From a virus: a stretch of 64,000 nt of DNA. Numbering within the stretch: position 1 is the stretch's first letter; the number at the start of each line of letters is the position of its first letter. The notes beneath the pieces are model-generated. The model had not been told where the DNA came from and ran no database searches. It worked only from the letters and a program-made list of their open reading frames with translations. Shown here in pieces: positions 8,298 to 16,689 of this stretch. The DNA lies in IMG/VR virus record IMGVR_UViG_3300011112_000003, positions 1 to 64,000 of that record, one strand, 5' to 3'. Position numbers and translations under genes: made by a program.

Positions 8298-8315
8298 AGT
8301 AACCAACAAGTTACT
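8298..8315. repeat. Short inverted repeat AGTAAC-N6-GTTACT
   Basis: A perfect 6-bp inverted repeat with 6-base loop overlaps the stop codon of the adaptor gene, just before the HNH gene region ends upstream. There is no T-tract, so termination is doubtful. Confidence 0.3.
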
Positions 8316-9429
8316 ACGCCACAATCATCCCGATCCCCTTATAAAAGCGCCGCAGCTTGGGGATCTGCTCTTTGATTTGCTTGGAGTACTGAATGATGCG
8401 GGCGCCGTACCCGGCGTTCGTTGCCGACGACGTGGTGCCGATGGTCTGGCTCAAGCCGTCTAGTGAGAGGCTCAGGTTTGCAATGCCCGCGCCCGCGATG
8501 AGATCCCCGAATATCGAGAAAGGCCCGAGCGCCGCGAACATACCGATCAGATCGACGATGTTGCGGGGCACCTTGCCTGACTCGAAACCCGCGACAGTTG
8601 TCAGCCTGAACAACTGAGGCAGGTAGTCGAGCCCGTTGTAGATGCCAGGTAGGAAGCTGCCCCCCGCGCCCACCAGCACCTCGGTGAGTGTGCCTGCCGT
8701 GGGCACGATCTGGATCTGCCCCGCCGCCGGGTTGATGCGGAGCCATTCGTTGGGGAATATCACGACATTTTGACCCGACGGGTACTGCACCGCGAACTCG
8801 TCGACACAGATGAGTGGATAGTTGTCGAGCTGGATGAAGTCGAACGCCTGGTAGTCGCCGCGGTAGTAGTCGTGCAGCTCACTGAACGATGTCGGCAAGA
8901 TCGGTATGTCCAACTCATGCTCGAACCATCGGATCGCCGACAGGATATAGTGTTGGAATGTAGCGTCCGTCAGGGGCGTCCCAGTGTTGTCTGTGATATC
9001 CACGCCAAAGAAGTAGCGGGCTTTCAGTTGCTCGACGGTGAGGATCCCCAGTAGCGCTAGGCCGAGCCCCTCGATGGCGACAGAGGGCTGCGTGAGCCGC
9101 GTCTCGCCCGCGATGGTGCCGATGTAGCGGAAACGGTACTGGAAGGTCTCATCGCCGCGACGGTCGTAGAACTCCATCACGGGCTGATCGGACTTGAGCA
9201 CAATGCGCTCGGAGGGAACGCTGATCTCCAGGAAGCTCAGGCCTCCATCCGTGCTGCGCTCAACCACCAAACGCTCGTAGCCCGCCTCAACCACCGCTGC
9301 GATATTGTCATCGGTTGTGGTCAGCCGGATGACCGAACCCAGCGCTTGTGCGTTGACGCCAGGGTTGGCACCCTCCGCCAAATCGATGGGGATCGAGTTC
9401 TGCTGGCCGAGTGTAGACGCGATGGACAC
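8314..9429 (-). CDS. Head-tail adaptor / virion structural protein
   Basis: GTG at 9429; 371 residues. The N-terminal 130 residues are beta-rich (ERLVVERSTDGGLSFLEI, like a small Ig or fibronectin-type fold). The middle has LKARYFFGVDITDNTG and ILSAIRWFEHELDIPILP, typical of phage adaptor proteins that attach below the portal. The C-terminus is Gly/Ile/Leu-rich and ends in YSKQIKEQIPKLRRFYKGI. It fits the connector gene series. Confidence 0.6.
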   Translation of the reverse strand: MSIASTLGQQNSIPIDLAEGANPGVNAQALGSVIRLTTTDDNIAAVVEAGYERLVVERSTDGGLSFLEISVPSERIVLKSDQPVMEFYDRRGDETFQYRFRYIGTIAGETRLTQPSVAIEGLGLALLGILTVEQLKARYFFGVDITDNTGTPLTDATFQHYILSAIRWFEHELDIPILPTSFSELHDYYRGDYQAFDFIQLDNYPLICVDEFAVQYPSGQNVVIFPNEWLRINPAAGQIQIVPTAGTLTEVLVGAGGSFLPGIYNGLDYLPQLFRLTTVAGFESGKVPRNIVDLIGMFAALGPFSIFGDLIAGAGIANLSLSLDGLSQTIGTTSSATNAGYGARIIQYSKQIKEQIPKLRRFYKGIGMIVA

Positions 9430-9445
9430 CTCGGGCAGCGTACCC

Positions 9446-9958
9446 CTACATCACCGGGACGTCGATGCCATCAAGTATGTCACGGCCCGCCTGCTGGTTC
9501 TTCAGAGCCTTCTTCTTCACCCGCTCGAACCTGCGGATGCGTGCGGTGCCTCCGGCGCTCCTGGGCAGCCTGTCGACGGCGCGGTAGGCCAAATCGGAGG
9601 CCCGCTGTTCATAGAATCCGTTTCGCACTTTGATAACCGCGTCTGAAGTCGTCTGCGCTTGCTCCTGGATGGGCGCAATCATCGTGACGACTTCCGCCTT
9701 TTTGATAGGGTCCTCGTGTGCGGGCAGCTGTGCATGGGCAGTCGAGCTGGTGTTGTGTTTCACGAGGTCGTCTGCCTTCAACAGGGTTCCCGTGAAAGTC
9801 ATCAGGGTCACCATCCCGAGGATGATGAAGCCGATAACTCCCACGGCAGTCTTCCAGGACATCGAGACTCCCGTCTTGTCGACGTTGACCATTGTGGGAC
9901 GGCTGTCGCCCGGTGGCGGGTTCGAGTGGGCGTCGGTGGATGAATCATGTGCTGACAC
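9446..9958 (-). CDS. Single-span membrane protein (holin- or spanin-like?)
   Basis: GTG at 9958 behind GGAGG with 8-base spacing is the best start; 170 residues. After a polar N-terminus there is one membrane segment (AVGVIGFIILGMVTLMTFTG, about residues 40-60), then a charged helical tail with many Lys/Arg near the end. It could be a holin, spanin or other membrane protein, but the sequence does not settle this. A 22-bp palindrome lies just upstream. Confidence 0.55.
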   Translation of the reverse strand: MSAHDSSTDAHSNPPPGDSRPTMVNVDKTGVSMSWKTAVGVIGFIILGMVTLMTFTGTLLKADDLVKHNTSSTAHAQLPAHEDPIKKAEVVTMIAPIQEQAQTTSDAVIKVRNGFYEQRASDLAYRAVDRLPRSAGGTARIRRFERVKKKALKNQQAGRDILDGIDVPVM

Positions 9959-10022
9959 TGCTGTGACCTCCGTCACAAGCCTAAACTGGGTGCCCTGCAT
10001 TGGCCAAGTGCCCTGAGCCCTC

Positions 10023-10044
10023 TTGTCACCCCGCGGGGTGACAA
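10023..10044. promoter_or_regulatory. Perfect 22-bp palindrome (operator or hairpin)
   Basis: The palindrome has half-site TTGTCACCCCG and no spacer. It lies between the gene ending at 10133 and the membrane protein gene. No T-tract follows on either strand, so a protein-binding site or RNA-processing hairpin is more likely than a terminator. Confidence 0.5.
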
Positions 10045-10132
10045 TCCGCCCTCGAAAGCTAGCATGCGGGGGATCCCTCACTATCAACGAAGGGCGTTGG
10101 GTAAGCTGCCCAGGGTCGGGCTCCCGGTTAGG

Positions 10133-10573
10133 TTACCGTGCCGCCTTCGAGATCTCCGGTGCGCCCCCTACCTCGAAATCGTCTTCTGACATTTCCACGC
10201 CGACGCGCTCGACCACGACTTCGGTGCCGTCAACGTTCACCGATGTGGGCAGATCGGGCCGCTCGATCGCGTCGCCGGTCTCGACGTCGATCTCGACGTC
10301 GGGCAGCCGGTAGTAGTGTAACCCGTCGCGCCCCTTGCGTATTTCATCGAAGCTAGTGGCCATGTGGGCCTCAGGTACGAAGTTCCGGAGCGCGATACCG
10401 TAGGCGGCGGACGGCAACACACCTGCAGACCGCCCCTCACTCGCGGGGCGGTAGCGGGACGGTCGACGCTCACGTTTGGCGCTTTCGATCTCTAGGGACT
10501 GCAGCGTGGCGTGGTCACCCCGGACGGCGTCGCGTCTGGTGGTTACGCCTTTCCTGATCTGCCTCAGTCTCAT
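10133..10573 (-). CDS. Hypothetical protein downstream of fibre
   Basis: ATG at 10573 overlaps the fibre gene stop (ATGA); 146 residues. The N-terminal half is basic (RLRQIRKGVTTRRD and RERRPSRYR). The C-terminal half is acidic, with GLHYYRLPDVEIDVETG and VNVDGTEVVVERVGVEM. It may be a small capsid or tail accessory protein. I do not recognise it. Confidence 0.55.
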   Translation of the reverse strand: MRLRQIRKGVTTRRDAVRGDHATLQSLEIESAKRERRPSRYRPASEGRSAGVLPSAAYGIALRNFVPEAHMATSFDEIRKGRDGLHYYRLPDVEIDVETGDAIERPDLPTSVNVDGTEVVVERVGVEMSEDDFEVGGAPEISKAAR

Positions 10574-13500
10574 GGTGTGATCCCCGCGTCTGCGAGCAAC
10601 GTTGCCGTGATGTTTGTCACCTGCCCCGCAGTAAGCGCGCCCGTGGTGATGCCCGCGGAGCGCACTCGCCCGGCTAGCTCGTCGCCGTTCGTGTGGTTGG
10701 CCCCCATCGTTACCTGGTCCACCGGGCCGTCCCACGTGCCCGTCTTGGTCGTCGTTCCGATCTCGACGCCATCCTCGAAAAGGAACATGTCGCTACCGTC
10801 ATACAAGCCCCGGTATAGGTGGTCACCAGCGATGTCCAAGCCGGAAATAGCTACAGCCAGCTCGAGCAGCGAACCCCCCGCACGCACCGCAAAAACCAGA
10901 TCGGTCCCAACCTGCGCGATGTAGGCGATGGTCTGCGCACCTGACTGGTCCCATGCGTTGATCACATGGCGGGTAGCCGAGACCTCGTCGTCGAAACTAG
11001 CGACAGCGAACAGGCTGACCACCGTAGTCGAGCCCCCCGCCCATAGGTCCGTGGCGGCGGTGCCCACCAAGTGCGTAGTGCCTAAGAAGTCCACCCAGTT
11101 GATGCCACCGATGCGGGTCAGGTCAGGGGGCGCTGCACCGGTGTCCGTAGGGTCGCAGTTGTGGTAGCGGTCGATCAGGGTCTCCACCTTCACCGAAGGC
11201 GAAGCAGCTTCCATCGCGCGGTCCGATGCCGTGATGTAGAAGGCACCCTCGGCCCCGGCAATGTCTACGAAGTCGTCGACGCCATGCGTGAGCCCGTTGT
11301 CGGTTTCCATGTAGGTGTCCATGTCCGCGATCTCTTGTGCGGTGAGGGTCCCAGTGGCAAGCCAACAAGCACCTAGAAACCCGTTGAAGACTAGGCCGGG
11401 AATCGTCTTTTTTCCTAGGGAGACCTCGGAGCAATCGAGAGTTAGCGTTCCAGTCTTAGGGGTACTCGCCGCGGACACCCCGTTTACGTACACCGTAATA
11501 TTCGACCCGTCGTAGTGAACCCGGTACACCTGAAGAGCACTGGGCGTGGTGGTCACATCTACGAACGACGACGAGCCCCCAGCATTCACCGACGCCCTTA
11601 GCTCGGTAGCTGAGTTAGATAGCACCCGGATGCCCGATTCATCCGCTAGTCCATCACCGAACGATACCGCCACGTCCGTGTTGCTCGGGTCCCTCCACCT
11701 AGCACTAAACCAAAGGTTGATTTCGGTCTCCCCTGAGTCCCAAAGATTCTCGGTCGCGGTGCCCTCTAGAAACTGTACCAAACCGTCGTCGAAGTCCCCG
11801 CAAGGGATGTCGTTCAGGTAGACTATGTGGGGCTGCCGGGTAACCGTAGCCTGCGAGACGCTGCAGTTGTTCGGCCCCACCGCATCGGTTAGCTCCGCGG
11901 TATCCGGATAGGTGCCCGCTACGCGGCCGGTGAAGTCCACGCCGAACACGAACTTGTTACTAATCGAAAGCGGATACAGATCCTGATTCACCAGCTCAAG
12001 CGTGACCGCGATGCGCCGAGCGCTGATATCTCCGGACCCCACCCTGTCGGTGAATAGATCGATCAGCGGCTCGGCGCCGAACACGAAGGGTACGAGCAGG
12101 TCGCACCCGAGCGCGGTGTAGTTCTCGAAGGGTTGGAACCAGTCGGCCACCTCGTCGCCGTCAATCGTGAGCAGCGCCGTGGCGCCGCCGTCAGGGCCGC
12201 CCGAGCCCCACGTGGCCGCTGTGTCCGTCTTCAACTCCAGCGCCGCCGTAACTCGGTACTCGCCCGATAGCAGCGGCGTGGCCTGCAGCGGCTCGGCTAG
12301 GATAGTCTCAGGGCCGGCGCCGTCATTGGTGATCGGCCCGATCGCCTTGGCGGTTTGGATGACTCCCAATGCAGCCAGCGCGGCTATCTTCGCGTCGGTG
12401 TCGTCACGAACTTCGACGATCGCCGCTTGCACTTCGATTGCTGCGATGTCCCCGTCAGGCGTGAACGTGACCAGAGCGGCGCTGTAGTCCCCGGCATTAG
12501 CCAAGACGATCCCAGTCCGGTCGAACACGCTAAGCACCGAGCTAGAGCCCCCCAAAACGCCCGTCGAAATCGGCACAAACTTTGCTTGAGCAGGGTTCGA
12601 TAGGTCAGTCGCATTCCCCTTGACGATGATAGCGGTTCGCCGAGTGTTCTTTATGTCGGCGACGGCCGGGACGGTCACCGGGTTCTCGGTAAACAGCGCA
12701 CTTTCAGCAGCCGCGAGCGTGTTGTACTCTGCCTGGCCGATTGTTAGGGCAGTGCCGTTATTGGAAAAGTCCATCCAATAGATGGCCCAGTTGTTCATCC
12801 CAACTGGCTGCAGCGTGTCTGAGCCATCGTCCCAGAAGCCAGCAGGTACATCAGTCTGGAACGTGAGGTTGAAGCCGCCTGCCTGCGTAGAGTCGATGTA
12901 TGACTGGAGGAAGAATGGGACCGGGTCTTGTGCAGGGTTCGGCTGCTCGTTCGGGTTCGTGATGCTAAACGCACCATTGAGAAACGGCAGGTGTGTGGAG
13001 CCTGCAGACTTAGAAATCGTCAGGTCGGACGCGGCCGCTGTGTACTGGTTTCCCTCATTGACGGAGCCCAACTTCTTCGCATAGTCGACAAGCGCCTGGG
13101 ACACATTGGCCGCGGGTTGCTGTTCGGTTGGTATGCTCGTGATGTTCGCATTGTCCACGTGGACCACGGCTTGGATGCACGCGTTAGTACGGCGCGACAC
13201 TGGGTCAGGAGCAACGTTCGTCTTGACCAGTCCTCCGTCCGGGGCAATCGCCAACGACGTGAACAACGTGGTGGCTAGGTCTAGCGGGTCCTCACCTATA
13301 AACGGCCCGAAGTCGACACGAGTCGGAGATACGGTTGGGTTGTTGGGATCGACGTGCATGGCAACGCCTGCCGCCACGTCGAACTTTGAAGGGTCTCCTC
13401 CGTTCACGGTGACCCGGCCGCCGGATATGATCCCTGTGCTGGAACTCGCGCCTACATAGAAAACCTCACCCAGTAGCGCGCCACTGATCGCTATCTCGGT

Positions 13501-13668
13501 CGCCGACTGCACGACACCGATGCCGTTAGTACCGACTATGCTGCGGAACTCTAACGCAACGCCATTCTTCTGCGCGAAGACGCCCGCTCCTCCCCCTAGG
13601 TTGGTGCCAGTGTTATCCTCACCGACTGAGGCGGGCGAGCCAAGCAGCGCTCGGGTCAGGATGGGCAT
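10570..13668 (-). CDS. Large virion fibre / receptor-binding protein with two lectin-like domains
   Basis: ATG at 13668 behind CGAGGTG and overlapping the upstream stop; 1032 residues. The N-terminus (GAGVFAQKNGVALEFRSI, NGIGVVQSATEIAISG) resembles attachment segments of phage fibres. The C-terminal third holds two concanavalin/LamG-like modules at about residues 640-790 and 870-1025, each with a HYDGSNITVYVNG- or LYDGSDMFLFEDG-type strand pair. These would bind a surface glycan. The gene sits between two small decoration genes and the connector block. Whether the fibre is on the head or the tail cannot be told. Confidence 0.7.
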   Translation of the reverse strand: MPILTRALLGSPASVGEDNTGTNLGGGAGVFAQKNGVALEFRSIVGTNGIGVVQSATEIAISGALLGEVFYVGASSSTGIISGGRVTVNGGDPSKFDVAAGVAMHVDPNNPTVSPTRVDFGPFIGEDPLDLATTLFTSLAIAPDGGLVKTNVAPDPVSRRTNACIQAVVHVDNANITSIPTEQQPAANVSQALVDYAKKLGSVNEGNQYTAAASDLTISKSAGSTHLPFLNGAFSITNPNEQPNPAQDPVPFFLQSYIDSTQAGGFNLTFQTDVPAGFWDDGSDTLQPVGMNNWAIYWMDFSNNGTALTIGQAEYNTLAAAESALFTENPVTVPAVADIKNTRRTAIIVKGNATDLSNPAQAKFVPISTGVLGGSSSVLSVFDRTGIVLANAGDYSAALVTFTPDGDIAAIEVQAAIVEVRDDTDAKIAALAALGVIQTAKAIGPITNDGAGPETILAEPLQATPLLSGEYRVTAALELKTDTAATWGSGGPDGGATALLTIDGDEVADWFQPFENYTALGCDLLVPFVFGAEPLIDLFTDRVGSGDISARRIAVTLELVNQDLYPLSISNKFVFGVDFTGRVAGTYPDTAELTDAVGPNNCSVSQATVTRQPHIVYLNDIPCGDFDDGLVQFLEGTATENLWDSGETEINLWFSARWRDPSNTDVAVSFGDGLADESGIRVLSNSATELRASVNAGGSSSFVDVTTTPSALQVYRVHYDGSNITVYVNGVSAASTPKTGTLTLDCSEVSLGKKTIPGLVFNGFLGACWLATGTLTAQEIADMDTYMETDNGLTHGVDDFVDIAGAEGAFYITASDRAMEAASPSVKVETLIDRYHNCDPTDTGAAPPDLTRIGGINWVDFLGTTHLVGTAATDLWAGGSTTVVSLFAVASFDDEVSATRHVINAWDQSGAQTIAYIAQVGTDLVFAVRAGGSLLELAVAISGLDIAGDHLYRGLYDGSDMFLFEDGVEIGTTTKTGTWDGPVDQVTMGANHTNGDELAGRVRSAGITTGALTAGQVTNITATLLADAGITP

Positions 13669-14042
13669 CAAGCACCTCGGGAAATCAGCGTGATAAACAG
13701 ATTGGCGCTCCCGGCGGGGCTCGCCACTGCGGCAATCCGGTCGTTGTCTCCCTTCAGGATGTTGACTTCGATACCCGCGACGCCTGTCTGCGTCATCGGG
13801 AAATGCGGTACGGAAGCTGCGATCGAAATCAGTCCGCCACCTTTCACGAACTCGCCCATCGCTACCCAGATTGTAGACCCAACGCCCACATTTCCGATGT
13901 GCAGAAGATAGCGGCCCGGAGGGAATGCGCCGTCATCGTCGGTCGTCTGCGAAGCGACGTCGGCCACAGCGAGCAAACGCGTCGCACCAATCGTTGCCGC
14001 GTAGAACGCGATATCGTCATCGCCTCTATGTGCGTCACCCAT
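13668..14042 (-). CDS. Small structural protein, paralog of next gene
   Basis: ATG at 14042 overlaps the upstream stop; 124 residues, beta-rich. Its central part (PPGRYLLHIGNVGVGSTIWVAM) matches the neighbouring gene's APGRYRLSTLNVAGGATALWV in position and pattern, and both start with a short D-D-x-x-x-FYA motif. The pair looks like a tandem duplication, probably of a head decoration or fibre-base protein. Confidence 0.65.
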   Translation of the reverse strand: MGDAHRGDDDIAFYAATIGATRLLAVADVASQTTDDDGAFPPGRYLLHIGNVGVGSTIWVAMGEFVKGGGLISIAASVPHFPMTQTGVAGIEVNILKGDNDRIAAVASPAGSANLFITLISRGA

Positions 14043-14418
14043 CGGCTGAAATCCTTGTGATCACCACATCGACGGTGCCCGCATTCGTGATGAACGTGAG
14101 CCCGTCGGATGCTGTGAATCCCCGGACATTCCCCTGCCCGGGCGGACGCGCGATGAAGATCGGTTTGAAACGCGGATTCTCAAGCAAGTCGATCGGCGTG
14201 TTGGGCGCGGCCGCCTGCGCGTTCTGCAGGTTTGCATGCGGCCCCTGACGTACCCACAGCGCCGTGGCACCCCCCGCGACATTCAGCGTGCTGAGACGGT
14301 ACCGCCCCGGCGCTAGAGCTGCTGGCAGCCCCGCCGAGACGGCACTCGCACTGACGACGATGCTATCCCCGATGCGCTCCGCGTAGAAATGCTTTAGATC
14401 GTCGCCATTCGCGGCCAT
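14035..14418 (-). CDS. Small structural protein, paralog of preceding gene
   Basis: ATG at 14418; 127 residues, beta-rich, ending in TASDGLTFITNAGTVDVVITR. It shares GDDLKHFYAERIG at the N-terminus and APGRYRL near residue 37 with the gene at 13668-14042. It lies in the late operon between the coiled-coil protein and the large fibre. Confidence 0.65.
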   Translation of the reverse strand: MAANGDDLKHFYAERIGDSIVVSASAVSAGLPAALAPGRYRLSTLNVAGGATALWVRQGPHANLQNAQAAAPNTPIDLLENPRFKPIFIARPPGQGNVRGFTASDGLTFITNAGTVDVVITRISADG

Positions 14419-14433
14419 CGCTGCCCCTTGCTG

Positions 14434-15126
14434 CTACCCGTCGGGATAGATCGCCTTGTCCAAAACCACACGAAGCTCATCGGCGTTGAGCTTCTTCTGC
14501 GCCCCCGTCAACTCGACCTCCCATTGCTTCGCGACGCCGAGCAGCGCTGCCTTGTTCATGCCGTCCAGCTCCGGGCCCGGTACTTCACCACTCTCGCCCT
14601 CGCCCTCGCCCTCGCCCTCGCCCTCGCCACCCTCGTTGGCATCCCCCGCGGAGGTGCCCGGGCCCGGCGGTACGGGCGCGCCTGCCTCAATGGCTCGCGT
14701 GAGCTGGGCTTGCAGCGTGGTCACCTGCGCACGAAGCTCGCTCGACTCCCCGCGCAAGCGTCCGATCTCTTCGGACTTGCTCTGTACGGACAACTGCAGG
14801 TCGGCGCGCAGTGCTTCGGAGGTGCCCATCTGCCGCCTGCCCTCCGCGATGATGCCGTTGGCCTCGCCGAGCTGCGTTTGTAGCGCTTCCAGCTCACCGG
14901 GGCGCCCCGCAGCGCCCGCTTGCGCCATCGCGGCTGCCGGATCGAACGGGGACGACGCAGGGGGTGCGGCAGGCCCGCGCGCGCTGTTCGACCAGCCGGG
15001 AGTCGCTAGCAGCTGATCGGCGTGAGCCTCCTGCATTGCGAATACGCCATCGAAGTCGCCCGTATAGTTGGCGCCCTTCACGTTGACTACGACGTTCGCG
15101 AGATTCTTGTTCTGAATATTCTTCAT
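14434..15126 (-). CDS. Coiled-coil virion-associated protein with (Gly-Glu)n linker
   Basis: ATG at 15126; 230 residues. The N-terminal 45 residues look folded (NLANVVVNVKGANYTGDF). A coiled coil follows at about residues 75-145. Next comes a Gly-Glu repeat encoded by six hexanucleotide repeats, then a C-terminal segment (ALLGVAKQWEVELTGAQKKL) like the SAP/HeH-type domain seen at the ends of phage head proteins. It directly follows the major capsid gene. Confidence 0.6.
   Translation of the reverse strand: MKNIQNKNLANVVVNVKGANYTGDFDGVFAMQEAHADQLLATPGWSNSARGPAAPPASSPFDPAAAMAQAGAAGRPGELEALQTQLGEANGIIAEGRRQMGTSEALRADLQLSVQSKSEEIGRLRGESSELRAQVTTLQAQLTRAIEAGAPVPPGPGTSAGDANEGGEGEGEGEGEGESGEVPGPELDGMNKAALLGVAKQWEVELTGAQKKLNADELRVVLDKAIYPDG
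14593..14628. repeat. Six tandem CTCGCC hexamers
   Basis: The perfect hexanucleotide repeat encodes alternating Gly-Glu on the minus strand within the coiled-coil protein. It is a likely site of length variation. Confidence 0.85.
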
Positions 15127-15149
15127 TGAGATAGACCTTTCTTATGATC

Positions 15150-15184
15150 AAAACCGGGGCGACGAGCACGCGCCCACCGCCCCG
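15150..15184 (-). terminator. Probable terminator after major capsid gene
   Basis: On the minus strand a 7-bp GC stem (15178-15184 with 15155-15161) and 16-base loop are followed by GTTTTG. The loop is long, so termination may be partial, which would leave capsid mRNA in excess. Confidence 0.5.
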
Positions 15185-15210
15185 ACTCTACCAGCGGCCT
15201 GGTCTACGAG

Positions 15211-16623
15211 CTACAGCGAGCCAGCGGCGCGACCGACGTTCTTGACCACGATGTTCTTCGCGGGCGTGTACATCTTCACGCCACCGTAGAGCACCTGAGC
15301 CCAGCGGATGCTGGTGTCGACGGCCGCAAGCGGAATGCGGGTCATCGGCAAGAGCTGCGCCCAGCTGAATGAACGCTGGTTCTGCATGAGCACGAAGCCC
15401 GTGGACGTCCCGGGGATGTCCGCGTTGTTGTCGGTGACCACCTGGGTTGCCGCCGTGCGCGGGATGCGGATCATGAGGCGCGCGGTATTGGCTGCGCCGC
15501 CAACCTCGGACCGATAGATCTCGTAGTAGGTCGGGTTCTGCCCGTTGTCCTGGATGGTGAACGTCACCTGGTCGCCAGCCACCACGGCCACGGCGGCACT
15601 GGTCACGGGGGCGGACAGGCCAAAGCGGTTGCCCGCAACCACCTGGTAGATGTACATGCCCGCGTCAGCGACGACGAACTGCGACAACGGGTTGGCGGCA
15701 GCGGCAGGCGCCACGATGATGCTCGGCAGGTTGGGCCGTTTGTCTGTCTTGCCCAGTCCGTTGGTGGGCGAAAGCGGGCCCTCCTGGATGAACACGTGGT
15801 CATGCAGGTTGATGCGTCCGTGCTGCCCCTGGAAGGCCGTGACGGTCGCGCCGAGCACACCGGGTGCCGGGGAGTAGGCGAAGCGCTGCCGCTCGTAGAC
15901 CTGCTTGGCGAGGTCGGCGAAAGCGCCTGTCGCGAAGTAGGCATCGGTTGCGGTGCCGAAGTTCTGGCGAATGCGCAACAGCATGTCGTTGAGCGCGTTC
16001 TCGCTGAGCGGCGCGCCGCGCAGGTCGATGACGTTGTTGGGCGCACCGTCGGTGATGAGCTTCTGGAGTCCGTCGAACTGCTCGGGGATGAGCGTGGAGT
16101 CGCCGAAGAACAGAGCGTTCTCGTTGTTCTTCAGGAGATCCATGGTCTTGTTCATGGTCTCCATCGCGATCACGTTGCCGGTGCTCGCCCGGATGGTGTT
16201 CGCGACGTGGGTCACACGCCCGGTCACGCCGAGATACTTGATAAGCATCGTGACGCGCTCGTAGGTGCTGTCCTCTTCCTCGGGCAGATCACCTTCCCCC
16301 ATGAAGCCCAGGTTGAACCTGGTCGACCCGCCCTGGCCGTAGCTCAGAAGGCGATTGAACTCCTCGACCGTATTGGTCGCGGGGATCTTCGGGATGGTCT
16401 TGAAGAGCTTGATCTCATCCATCTCGTAGGTGAGATTCTTCATCGTCCCTTCGAGGGATTCGACGCGCAGCGGGAAGCCTACGCCGGGCGCTACGCCCGG
16501 ATCGTTGACGTCGTTGCCCGCGACAAGGGCTTTGCGGAGGTCCGCGATTTCGTCGCCAGCGGACGAGCCGTAGCCACTGTAATCGCGGTAGTCCTGCGCT
16601 GAAATGAATGCTCCGACTGACAT
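15211..16623 (-). CDS. Major capsid protein (HK97-type) with inserted Ig/FN3-like domain
   Basis: ATG at 16623 behind AAGGAG; 470 residues. The first half has capsid features: a long N-terminal segment, LFKTIPKIPATNTVEEFN near residue 75, GNVIAMETMNKTMDLLKNN near 150, and ALFFGDSTLIPEQFDGL near 175. At about residues 315-400 an inserted beta-sandwich-like unit (YIYQVVAGNRFGLSAPV, then PTYYEIYRSEVGG) reads like a fibronectin-type surface domain. It follows scaffold and protease genes and precedes a terminator. Confidence 0.85.
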   Translation of the reverse strand: MSVGAFISAQDYRDYSGYGSSAGDEIADLRKALVAGNDVNDPGVAPGVGFPLRVESLEGTMKNLTYEMDEIKLFKTIPKIPATNTVEEFNRLLSYGQGGSTRFNLGFMGEGDLPEEEDSTYERVTMLIKYLGVTGRVTHVANTIRASTGNVIAMETMNKTMDLLKNNENALFFGDSTLIPEQFDGLQKLITDGAPNNVIDLRGAPLSENALNDMLLRIRQNFGTATDAYFATGAFADLAKQVYERQRFAYSPAPGVLGATVTAFQGQHGRINLHDHVFIQEGPLSPTNGLGKTDKRPNLPSIIVAPAAAANPLSQFVVADAGMYIYQVVAGNRFGLSAPVTSAAVAVVAGDQVTFTIQDNGQNPTYYEIYRSEVGGAANTARLMIRIPRTAATQVVTDNNADIPGTSTGFVLMQNQRSFSWAQLLPMTRIPLAAVDTSIRWAQVLYGGVKMYTPAKNIVVKNVGRAAGSL

Positions 16624-16689
16624 GGTGTATCTCCTTGGGGGGTCTCTCGCGGGTGCGTTTTCAGCGCAGGTGAATCGTTGGGGTTTGGC

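Noticed and set aside
15796-16602. Plus-strand open frame opposite the major capsid gene
   Set aside because: Antisense shadow; the minus strand encodes a complete capsid protein.
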